Positions 23,270-30,594 of a DNA stretch of 64,000 nucleotides are shown piece after piece. A model generated the notes under the pieces. It searched no databases. It saw only the letters and a list, made by a program, of their open reading frames with translations, and had not been told where the DNA came from. Position 1 is the first letter of the stretch, and the number at the start of each line of letters is the position of its first letter. Origin of the DNA: CALAED01 sp036555725. Lineage in GTDB: Bacteria; Actinomycetota; Actinomycetes; Streptosporangiales; Streptosporangiaceae. Where the stretch lies: positions 49,511 to 113,510 of the forward strand of contig DATBKU010000068.1 in NCBI GenBank assembly GCA_036555725.1, written 5' to 3'. Both the position numbers and the translations under genes were made by a program.

Positions 23270-24277
23270 ATGACCGACCTCAACGGTTTCATCGACGCTC
23301 TGCCCAAGGTCGAACTCCACCTTCATCTCGTCGGATCGGCATCCCCGCGCACGGTGCTCGAGCTGGCCGCCCGGCACCCGGACAGCCGGCTGCCGCGCAC
23401 CGAGGAGGAGTTGCGCGCGTTCTTCGAGTTCCGTGACTTCCCGCACTTCGCGGAGGTCTACAACGCGGTCACGGACGTCGTACGGGAGCCCGAGGACGTC
23501 GGGGCACTCGTCGTCGGCGCCGCCCGCGACCTGGCCGCGCAGAACGGCCGGTACGTCGAGCTCACCGTCACGCCGTACTCCCACGTGCTGCGCGGCATGC
23601 CGATGCCCGCCGTCACCGAGGCGCTCGACCTCGCGGCCAAGCAGGCGCAGTCGTACGGCGTCCGCGTCGCGTACATCTTCGACATCGCGAGCGAGCTCGG
23701 GGGCGAGGCGGCGCGGGCCACGCTCGACCACGCGCTGCAGCACCCGCCGCAGGCCCTCGTCGGGTTCGGGCTCGGCGGCATTGAGCAGGAGCGGCCGCCG
23801 CACCGGGACGCGTTCCGCGACGCCTTCCGCGCCGCGACCGCCGCCGGCCTGCACAGCGTGCCGCACGCCGGGGAGATGACCGGACCCGAGACGATCTGGG
23901 AGGCGCTGGACGGGCTCGGCGCCGAGCGCATCGGCCACGGCATCCGCTGCCTCGACGACCCCCGGCTCGTCGCCCGGCTGCGGGACGAACGCGTGCCGCT
24001 GGAGATCTGCCCGACCTCCAACGTCCGCACCCGCCAGGTGCCGGACCTCGCTGCCCACCCGCTCCCCCGGCTGCTCGCCGAGGGCTTGGTGGTCACATTG
24101 AACAGCGACGATCCGCCGATGTTCGGCACCACGCTGACCGACGAGTACCGGGCCGTGGCCGCCGCCTTCGACCTCGGCCCCGCCGACCTGGCCGCCCTCG
24201 CCCGCACCGCCGTCCAGGCCTCCTTCCTCGACAGCCCGGCCAAACAAGAGCTGCTCACCGAGCTCCCCCAGCCCTGA
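23270..24277 (+). CDS. Adenosine/aminodeoxyfutalosine deaminase family protein
   Basis: A 335-residue amidohydrolase of the ADA family. Metal ligands are H17 and H19 in VELHLHLVGS, a His in VPHAGE, and the Asp of NSDDPPMFGTTL; IGHGIRC supplies the catalytic His. The Asp that normally follows HxHL (HLDG) is Val21 here. In mammalian ADA that Asp contacts the ribose 5'-OH. The change suggests a purine substrate with a modified 5' position, such as 6-aminodeoxyfutalosine in the menaquinone pathway, or another nucleoside. No mqn genes lie nearby. Confidence 0.82.
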   Translation: MTDLNGFIDALPKVELHLHLVGSASPRTVLELAARHPDSRLPRTEEELRAFFEFRDFPHFAEVYNAVTDVVREPEDVGALVVGAARDLAAQNGRYVELTVTPYSHVLRGMPMPAVTEALDLAAKQAQSYGVRVAYIFDIASELGGEAARATLDHALQHPPQALVGFGLGGIEQERPPHRDAFRDAFRAATAAGLHSVPHAGEMTGPETIWEALDGLGAERIGHGIRCLDDPRLVARLRDERVPLEICPTSNVRTRQVPDLAAHPLPRLLAEGLVVTLNSDDPPMFGTTLTDEYRAVAAAFDLGPADLAALARTAVQASFLDSPAKQELLTELPQP

Positions 24278-24350
24278 GCCGGCGAAGTCTCACGAGGAGT
24301 TCATGGCTGAGCGGCCGAGTCGACCGCATCGCAGATCGCTGACCAGGGAG

Positions 24351-25463
24351 TTAGTCGTTGGTGATGGCGTTGAGGCGTTCGATTGCCTCGACGTATTCCG
24401 CGATGAGGTCGTAGATCACCTGGGCGGCCGGGCGGACCTGGTTCATGGAGCCGACGATCTGGCCGACGGGGAACGTGGTCAGCTCCCCGTCGCCGGATCG
24501 GGCGATGCGGCGCAGCGCGTCCGAGATGAGCATGAACTGCATGGGCATCGGCAGCGTGCCCGGCGACCGCTCGCTCTCCCAGGCGTCGGTCCAGGCGGTC
24601 TTGAGCAGCCGGGCCGGCTTGCCGGTCCACGATCGCGAGCGCACGGTGTCGCGTGAGCCGGCGTCGAGGAGCTTGCCGCGGGCCACCTGCGGGGTATCGG
24701 CCTCGTCGACGGTGAGCCAGATCGAGCCGGTCCAGACGCCCTCGGCGCCCAGCGCGAGCCCGGCGGCGACCTGGCGGCCGCGGCCGATTCCGCCGGCGGC
24801 GAGCACGATGGTGTCCTGGCCGACCGCGTCGACGACCTCGGGGATCAGCACCATGGTCGACACGTCGCCGGTGTGGCCGCCGGCCTCGGTGCCCTGGGCG
24901 ACGATGATGTCGACGCCCACCGCGACCTGCTTGCGCGCGTGCCGTGCGTTGGACGCGAGCCCGGCGACCTTGACGCCGTGCTCGTGCGCCTGCTCGACGA
25001 CGTCGGCCGGGGGCGGGCCGAGCGCATTGGCCAGCAGCGCGATCGGGTGCTTGAGCGCCACCTCGACCTGAGGCCGGGCGGTGGCGTCGGTCCAGCCGAG
25101 CAAGTAGCGCCCGGCGCCCTCCTCCGACAACGGCTCGACGCCGTGCTCGGCGAGCAGGTCGTCGACGAACCGCCGGTGCTGCTCGGGGATCATGCCCTGC
25201 AGCTTCGCCATGAGCTCCTGGGCGTCGCCGAACTCGGCACCCTCGTAACTCGCCGGCATCACGACGTCGACGCCGTACGGCTTGCCACCGACGTGATCGT
25301 CGATCCACTTCAGCTCGAGCTCCAGCTCCTCGGGGGTGAAGTACAGCGCACCGAGGACGCCCATGCCGCCGGCGCGGCTCACCGCGGCGACCACGTCGCG
25401 GCAGTGACTGAACGCGAAGATCGGATACTCGATGCCGAAGAGGTCCGTTACACGGGTTCGCAC
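24351..25463 (-). CDS. Nitronate monooxygenase/2-nitropropane dioxygenase-like flavoprotein
   Basis: A 370-residue FMN TIM-barrel protein. The N-terminus reads VRTRVTDLFGIEYPIFAF, and family segments include GGMGVLGAL, VKVAGLASNARHARKQVAVGVDIIVAQGTEAGGHTG and VLAAGGIGRGRQVAAGLALGAEGVWTGS. I start it at GTG 25463. Proteins of this family in KstR regulons act on steroid or acyl-CoA intermediates (for example IpdC, once annotated as a nitropropane dioxygenase). A full KstR-like box 33 bp upstream supports a catabolic role. True nitroalkane oxidation is an alternative. Confidence 0.83.
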   Translation of the reverse strand: MRTRVTDLFGIEYPIFAFSHCRDVVAAVSRAGGMGVLGALYFTPEELELELKWIDDHVGGKPYGVDVVMPASYEGAEFGDAQELMAKLQGMIPEQHRRFVDDLLAEHGVEPLSEEGAGRYLLGWTDATARPQVEVALKHPIALLANALGPPPADVVEQAHEHGVKVAGLASNARHARKQVAVGVDIIVAQGTEAGGHTGDVSTMVLIPEVVDAVGQDTIVLAAGGIGRGRQVAAGLALGAEGVWTGSIWLTVDEADTPQVARGKLLDAGSRDTVRSRSWTGKPARLLKTAWTDAWESERSPGTLPMPMQFMLISDALRRIARSGDGELTTFPVGQIVGSMNQVRPAAQVIYDLIAEYVEAIERLNAITND

Positions 25464-25495
25464 ATCCCTGACTGTAGGCGCATCCGACCGAAAAC

Positions 25496-25509
25496 TGCAA
25501 CACGTTCTA
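25496..25509. promoter_or_regulatory. KstR-like operator box
   Basis: TGCAACACGTTCTA matches TnnAACnnGTTnnA at all fixed positions. It lies between the divergent nitronate-monooxygenase-like gene (start 25463) and the methyltransferase gene (start 25576). The former is the more likely target because it is nearer and catabolic. Confidence 0.55.
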
Positions 25510-25575
25510 GTTTGCGATGCGGTTGAGTTACCGTGCGGTAGGCTCGCCCCGACGTCAACGAGAGGCCTCGGACAG

Positions 25576-26352
25576 ATGGGCGAGCAGGCTACGCGGCCGC
25601 AGGTGCCGGTCACCGTGCGCCCGGAACCGCACCGCGCGACACTGGGCCGCTCGATACGGCTGCTGCGCGCCTTCCGGCTCGAACAGTCCGACCCCGACTT
25701 CTTCTACGGGTTGCTCGCCCGCGATACGGTCGCCCAGCTGGCCTCGTACATCCCGCTGGACGGCGCCGCGGTCGTCGACGTCGGCAGCGGAGCGGGGTTC
25801 TTCACCGCAGCGCTCACCGCCGCCGGCGCGCGGTGCGCGGGGGTCGAGTGCGACGCAGGGGAACTGACCGCGCACGGATCGCCGCCGCCCGGCAGCGTGC
25901 TCGGCAGTGCGCTGGCGCTCCCGTTCGGCGATGGGACCGCCGACGTGACGTTCTCGTCGAACGTACTGGAACACGTATCAGATCCGTGGCAGATGGGCGA
26001 CGAGATGGTACGGGTGACGCGGCCGGGCGGCATCGTCTTCCTGTCGTTCACGAACTGGCTGTCGCCGTGGGGCGGGCACGAGACGTCGCCGTGGCACTAC
26101 CTCGGCGGCGACCGGGCCGCCGAGCGCTACGCACGCCAGTACGGCAAGGCGCCCAAGAACCGGTTCGGGGAGAGCCTGTTCGCGGTGTCGGTACGCGACG
26201 CCCTGGCCTGGGCCCGGTCCCGTACCGACGCTCATCTTGTGGACGCGCTGCCGCGCTACCACCCGAGGTGGGCCAAGGCCGTGATCCGGATCCCGGGGCT
26301 GCGCGAGGTCGTCACCTGGAACCTCGTCCTAGTCCTTCGCAAACTCGCCTGA
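25576..26352 (+). CDS. Class I SAM-dependent methyltransferase (Rv0224c-like)
   Basis: A 258-residue Rossmann methyltransferase. Motif I is VVDVGSGAGFFTAAL (about residues 67-81), followed by GVECD, and the post-II segment VTFSSNVLEHVSDPW. A C-terminal Trp-rich segment, SPWGGHETSPWHYLGG, is shared by the Rv0224c branch linked with cell-envelope arabinan genes. ATG 25576 follows only a weak ribosome site. It converges on the DUF3068 gene, with two hairpins between. Its substrate is unknown; an envelope glycolipid or polysaccharide is plausible. Confidence 0.8.
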   Translation: MGEQATRPQVPVTVRPEPHRATLGRSIRLLRAFRLEQSDPDFFYGLLARDTVAQLASYIPLDGAAVVDVGSGAGFFTAALTAAGARCAGVECDAGELTAHGSPPPGSVLGSALALPFGDGTADVTFSSNVLEHVSDPWQMGDEMVRVTRPGGIVFLSFTNWLSPWGGHETSPWHYLGGDRAAERYARQYGKAPKNRFGESLFAVSVRDALAWARSRTDAHLVDALPRYHPRWAKAVIRIPGLREVVTWNLVLVLRKLA

Positions 26353-26409
26353 TCTCTCCCGTACGACCTCGGGCATGGCCCCGTTCATGCCGCACGACAT
26401 CCGGCGCCC

Positions 26410-26493
26410 GCGCTCATCCCGTATGAGCGCCGTGTGGATTATGAGCTGCGATGCAACCGTCCCCGGCGGTTGGGAACAGACCTCCGGGGACGG
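26410..26493. terminator. Two hairpins between convergent genes
   Basis: GCGCTCAT/ATGAGCGC (26410-26417 and 26423-26430, loop 5) and CCGTCCCCGG/CCGGGGACGG (26457-26466 and 26484-26493, loop 17) are both perfect. They sit in the 164-bp gap between the converging methyltransferase and DUF3068 genes, so they can end transcription from both sides. Confidence 0.6.
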
Positions 26494-26516
26494 CTACGCG
26501 AGAGGGACAGGAGCCG

Positions 26517-27473
26517 CTAGACGATCTCGGCGCGCCGGACGCCGCGGCTGCCGCTGCCGGCGGCCAAGGTGACGAGGATGCCCGCCACCAGGAGAATCGC
26601 GCCCAGCACCAGGGACCCGATCGGAATCCAGAACTTCACCGCGGAGATCGCTCCGGCGTTGTCGTTGGCGAGCTTGACCAGCTTCTTCTGGTCGTTGGGA
26701 ACCATCTTCAGGTCGAAGGCGGCCACCACGAGCCGCTCCACCCCGTCCTTGGTGTGCAGGGTGGATCGGATGTTCTCCTCCTGGTTGACGACCGCGCCGG
26801 TCCGCGGGTCGACCCACACTGTCTTGGTCTCCTGGTAGTACCGGTCGGTGTCGACGTTGCCGCTCTTCTCTCCGAGGCCGAGGATCGTGCCGGGCACGTC
26901 GGTCACCTCGGCGATCTTCGTGTCGGGCACGTGCTGGACGAAGCGGTAGACCTTCAGGCCCTGCACCGTGTCCTCGCCGTCGAAGGTCATCGGCAGCGGC
27001 TGCTTGGTGGCCACGTCGAAGTATGTGTAGGTCTTCTTCTGCACGTTGCCCGGCGGCCACACCGTGGCGAGCCCGCTCTGCTTGACGCTGGTGTCGTTGC
27101 CGATCTGGGCGCCGCAGCACATCACCAGCTGAGCGGTCCGGCGGTTCAGCGCCTGCCGGAACTGCCGGTAGTCGATGGGCGTCCCGGTCGTCGCGTCCGA
27201 GGTCGAGGTAAATGAGTCCCAGACCGCCACCTTGTCGTTGCTGGCCCGCACGTCCCCTCGCACGGTGTTGGTGGCCACCACGGTGACGCCGTTACGCACC
27301 TTCAAGTTTCCGGCGTCAAAGTAAGTCGCGTTATCCGCCTGCAACTTTGTTGTCTCGTACGTGTCGGTGGGCAACGCGATCAGCTGCTTCGCCGCGTAGA
27401 ACCGGACGAGTGGCGACAGAGTGAGGAAGAAAGCTCCCACTCCGATCAAGAGCATCCCGATGGTGCGCTGCAT
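26517..27473 (-). CDS. DUF3068 membrane-anchored protein (Rv0227c-like)
   Basis: A 318-residue protein with one N-terminal membrane helix (MQRTIGMLLIGVGAFFLTLSP) and one C-terminal helix (SAVKFWIPIGSLVLGAILLVAGIL). Between them is a large extracytoplasmic domain with the DUF3068 features ALPTDTYETTKLQADNATYFD and TVWVDPRTGAVVNQEE. DUF3068 proteins occur in actinobacteria with arabinan or mycolate-type envelopes, and porin-like function has been proposed for some. It sits with the AftD cluster as Rv0227c does. It is divergent from the acyltransferases, with a 283-bp AT-richer gap that should hold both promoters. Confidence 0.82.
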   Translation of the reverse strand: MQRTIGMLLIGVGAFFLTLSPLVRFYAAKQLIALPTDTYETTKLQADNATYFDAGNLKVRNGVTVVATNTVRGDVRASNDKVAVWDSFTSTSDATTGTPIDYRQFRQALNRRTAQLVMCCGAQIGNDTSVKQSGLATVWPPGNVQKKTYTYFDVATKQPLPMTFDGEDTVQGLKVYRFVQHVPDTKIAEVTDVPGTILGLGEKSGNVDTDRYYQETKTVWVDPRTGAVVNQEENIRSTLHTKDGVERLVVAAFDLKMVPNDQKKLVKLANDNAGAISAVKFWIPIGSLVLGAILLVAGILVTLAAGSGSRGVRRAEIV

Positions 27474-27756
27474 CCATGCCTCCCGGGACAGCCGTATGGA
27501 GAACGGCTTCTACTACCGGCTTCCGCCTAGTTCTACTACGTAGTGAGCCCAGGCTAGACCAGGGAAGACATGGGCGTCTTGACTCAAAACCCAATCGTGA
27601 CCTGGCCAACTACGTTAGGTCAGAGGAGAAATACCGAAAGTGACTTCGTAGTGTTGACCGATGTAGAACAGCGCAAAAGTTACCCGTGCGTCAACCCCCT
27701 AGAGCTCAATTCCGGCGCGATGTTACAGTGATCCGGTTTTCTGGGGACTGCGAAAC

Positions 27757-29061
27757 GTGGCGGTGAACATGGCGGAAACCAGCGCCCCCGCCGAGCCGGG
27801 TCACCAGAACGCGCTCGACGGGCTGCGCGCCGCTGCCGCGCTGGCCGTGCTCGCCTTCCACGTCAGCGGCCAGACCGGTATCGCCTGGCAGGGCACGCTG
27901 GGCGGCCGCATCAGCTCGCGCGCCGATGTGGCGGTGGCGATCTTTTTCACGCTCTCCGGGCTGCTGCTGTACCGGCCGTGGGCGCGGGCCACCCTGGCCG
28001 GCACGAGCCGCCCGAGCAGCCTGTCCTACCTGTGGCGACGCGCGCTGCGCATCCTCCCGCTGTACTGGATCCTCGTCGCGGTCGCGCTGTTCGCCTTCAG
28101 CCCCGACCACGTCCGCTCGGTCTCCACGTGGGTGCGCTGGTTGACCTTCAGCCAGATCTACGTGCCGACTCCCTGGTGGGAGCTGCCGGGGCCGCGCGGC
28201 CTCGCGCACATGTGGAGCCTGTCCACGGAGGTCGCCTTCTATCTGATGCTGCCGTTCCTGGCCGCGGCGCTGGCCGCGATCGCCCGGCTCGGCGAGCGGC
28301 GGCGACGCCGGCGTGGACGGCCGTCGCGGACCACCGACGTGGCGCGGCGCGGCCGCCGGGTGCTGTTGACCCTAGCCGTGTTGTCCCTGGTCTCGCCGCT
28401 CTTCAACGCCTGGGTGATCCAAACTCAGCAGAACTTCCAGATGTATCTCTGGCTGCCCCGGTCGCTGTGGTGGTTCACCGCCGGCATGGCGATCGCCGTG
28501 ATCCGCGAGTGGGCCAAGCTGGAACCGGGGCCGGTCCGCTCGTTCGGCCGTATGCTCGCGACGGCGCCCGGCGCGGCCTGGCTGATCGCGGTCGCCGCGT
28601 ACGCCGTGGCCTGCACCGATGTGGGCGGACCGGTGATCCCCTCGTCGCTGAAGATCCCGCTGTGGGAGAACGAGGCGCGGCTCGCGCTCTACCTGGTGGT
28701 GGCCGCGGGCCTGGTCGCCCCGGCGGCGCTGCAGCCGGCCAACGAGACCTTCGTCAGCTGGCTCTTCGGAAATGGCCTGATGCGCTTTCTGGGCCGGATT
28801 TCGTACGGTATTTTCCTCTGGCAGTTTGTCGTTATCTATACCTATTACAACATCGTCGACCGCGGCCCGCTGACGTTCGACTACTTGCCCATTCTGCTGA
28901 TCTCCGTCCTTGGCACGATAGCCCTGGCTACCGTTTCGTACTACCTTGTGGAAAAGCCTGCCATGCGGCTCCGCCATGTGGGCCGGCGGCGCCGTCAGGC
29001 CCCTCCGATAGAACCTGTTCCACAAACCCCCATCATCCATTGGCACACCAATGCAACGTGA
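27757..29061 (+). CDS. Acyltransferase 3 family membrane acyltransferase (first of tandem pair)
   Basis: A 434-residue multi-pass OafA/YrhL-type acyltransferase. The N-terminal motif NALDGLRAAAALAVLAFHV holds the catalytic His. LYRPWAR, LSYLWRRALRILPLYW and HMWSLSTEVAFYLMLP are typical, as are about ten hydrophobic helices ending in YFLVEKP-like SYYLVEKPAMRL. It would move an acyl group to an envelope sugar. GTG 27757, GTG 27763 and ATG 27769 are all possible starts. It overlaps the second copy by 11 bp. M. tuberculosis has one counterpart, Rv0228, in the same setting. Confidence 0.87.
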   Translation: MAVNMAETSAPAEPGHQNALDGLRAAAALAVLAFHVSGQTGIAWQGTLGGRISSRADVAVAIFFTLSGLLLYRPWARATLAGTSRPSSLSYLWRRALRILPLYWILVAVALFAFSPDHVRSVSTWVRWLTFSQIYVPTPWWELPGPRGLAHMWSLSTEVAFYLMLPFLAAALAAIARLGERRRRRRGRPSRTTDVARRGRRVLLTLAVLSLVSPLFNAWVIQTQQNFQMYLWLPRSLWWFTAGMAIAVIREWAKLEPGPVRSFGRMLATAPGAAWLIAVAAYAVACTDVGGPVIPSSLKIPLWENEARLALYLVVAAGLVAPAALQPANETFVSWLFGNGLMRFLGRISYGIFLWQFVVIYTYYNIVDRGPLTFDYLPILLISVLGTIALATVSYYLVEKPAMRLRHVGRRRRQAPPIEPVPQTPIIHWHTNAT

Positions 29062-30373
29062 CAGCCTGCTCCCGGCCGACCGCGGTCATATCAACAGCCT
29101 CGACGGGCTCCGCGCCATCGCCGCATTCGTCGTACTGATCTTCCACGTCGCATTCAGCACCGCCGATCTGCTGAACGGCTCCGGCGGCGGCTGGCGGATC
29201 GTGGCGCACGGCGACGTCGGGGTGCCCATCTTCTTCGCCCTTTCCGGATTGCTGCTGTATCGTCCGTGGGCCCGCCGGACGTTCGAGGGCGGCCCCGCCC
29301 CCCGGGTCCGGACGTACCTGTGGCGCCGGGCGCTGCGCATCCTGCCCGCCTACTGGGCCGTCGTGATCGTGGCGCTGGTCGCCTTCAACGGCACCCATGC
29401 GAGAACCCCGACCACTTGGCTGGAGTGGCTCGGCCTCGCCCAGATCTACGACCTGCACCCGTGGTGGTCGGGCACCGGCCCGGACGGCCTCGGACAGATG
29501 TGGAGCCTGTCCACCGAGGTGGCCTTCTACCTGCTGCTGCCGATCATCGCCGCGGTGCTCGCGACGTACGCCACGTATGGCAACGCCGACGTCGACACCC
29601 GCGCCCGGCGGCTGTTGACGGCGCTCGGCGTCCTCAGCGTCCTGTCGTTCGTCTGGGTCGCCGCCATCCATCAGACCCCGCACGCCTACTACCTCGAGCT
29701 ATGGCTACCGCGTTCGCTCTGCTGGTTCGCCGCCGGCATGGCCCTCACCGTGCTCGTGGAGTGGGCCCGCAGCGAGCGAGGCACACCGTACGGCCCGGTC
29801 GGCCGGCTCTGCCGCACCGTCGCGTTCACGCCGGGCGCTTGCTGGCTGGTCGCGGTGGCCGCCTGGGGCCTCGTCGCCACCCCGCTGGCCGGTCCGCCCT
29901 ACCCAGAGGCGCCGAACCTCCTTCAGACGATGGTGAAGAACCTCCTCTACATGATCATCGCCATCGGCCTCGTCGCGCCCGCGGCCTTCCAGCCCGGCGG
30001 CCGGACCCTCACCACCACGGTCCTCGGCAACCCGGTCATGCGCTTCCTCGGCAAGATCTCCTACGGCGTCTTCCTCTGGCAGTTCGTCGTGATCTACGCC
30101 TGGCACAGCATCTCCGGGCGGCCGTTCTGGGGCCACGACTTCTGGCTCGTGCTCCCCGTCGTCACGGCCCTCACCATCGCGGTGGCCACCGCCTGCTACT
30201 ACCTGATCGAGATGCCCGCGCAACGCCTGAAGAGCGTCAACCCCCGGTGGGCGGTCACCCTCCCCGAACGTCGAACCGAAGCGACCGCGCTCCCCGCGGC
30301 CGGCCCCGCCCCCTCGACCGTCACTTCCCCGGCGGTCGACGCCCGCACCGGCCGCTGGCACCGCGGCGCCTGA
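29051..30373 (+). CDS. Acyltransferase 3 family membrane acyltransferase (second of tandem pair)
   Basis: A 440-residue paralogue of the preceding gene. Matching landmarks in the same order are NSLDGLRAIAAFVVLIFHV, LYRPWARRTF, YLWRRALRILPAYW, MWSLSTEVAFYLLLP, FLGKISYGVFLWQFVVIY and CYYLIEMPAQRLKS. The C-terminal tail (about residues 400-440) is Pro/Thr/Ala-rich and differs from the first copy. The starting ATG 29051 lies inside the upstream gene, so translation is coupled. The two could use different acyl donors or sugar positions. Confidence 0.87.
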   Translation: MQRDSLLPADRGHINSLDGLRAIAAFVVLIFHVAFSTADLLNGSGGGWRIVAHGDVGVPIFFALSGLLLYRPWARRTFEGGPAPRVRTYLWRRALRILPAYWAVVIVALVAFNGTHARTPTTWLEWLGLAQIYDLHPWWSGTGPDGLGQMWSLSTEVAFYLLLPIIAAVLATYATYGNADVDTRARRLLTALGVLSVLSFVWVAAIHQTPHAYYLELWLPRSLCWFAAGMALTVLVEWARSERGTPYGPVGRLCRTVAFTPGACWLVAVAAWGLVATPLAGPPYPEAPNLLQTMVKNLLYMIIAIGLVAPAAFQPGGRTLTTTVLGNPVMRFLGKISYGVFLWQFVVIYAWHSISGRPFWGHDFWLVLPVVTALTIAVATACYYLIEMPAQRLKSVNPRWAVTLPERRTEATALPAAGPAPSTVTSPAVDARTGRWHRGA

Positions 30374-30594
30374 CCAGGGCCCGCTGAGCCCGGGCAATGA
30401 CGTGCAGACGGGCGCCGGGTTCGACGGGCCGCTCGAACTCGCGGTCAGCCAGGGCACGATCGTCAAGCTCGCACACGGCAAGACCCATGTCCGCTTCGAC
30501 TCGGACCCGGAGAACGTGCACATCATCAAGCCAACCGACTCCGCCGCCTCGACTAGCGCCTCCCCGCCTCCAGGTGGGCGACAGGTCCAGGTCA
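30374..30594 (+). other. Coding-like orphan segment, no complete gene
   Basis: One forward frame reads PDQGPLSPGNDVQTGAGFDGP, then LELAVSQGTIVKLAHGKTHV and RFDSDPENVHIIKPT, between the acyltransferase stop and the end of aftD. Residue composition and third-position GC look like real protein, unlike the run-on into the reverse strand of aftD. There is no ribosome site, and no natural stop until 30743 inside aftD antisense. It may be the relic end of a lost gene. I do not recognise it. Confidence 0.35.
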
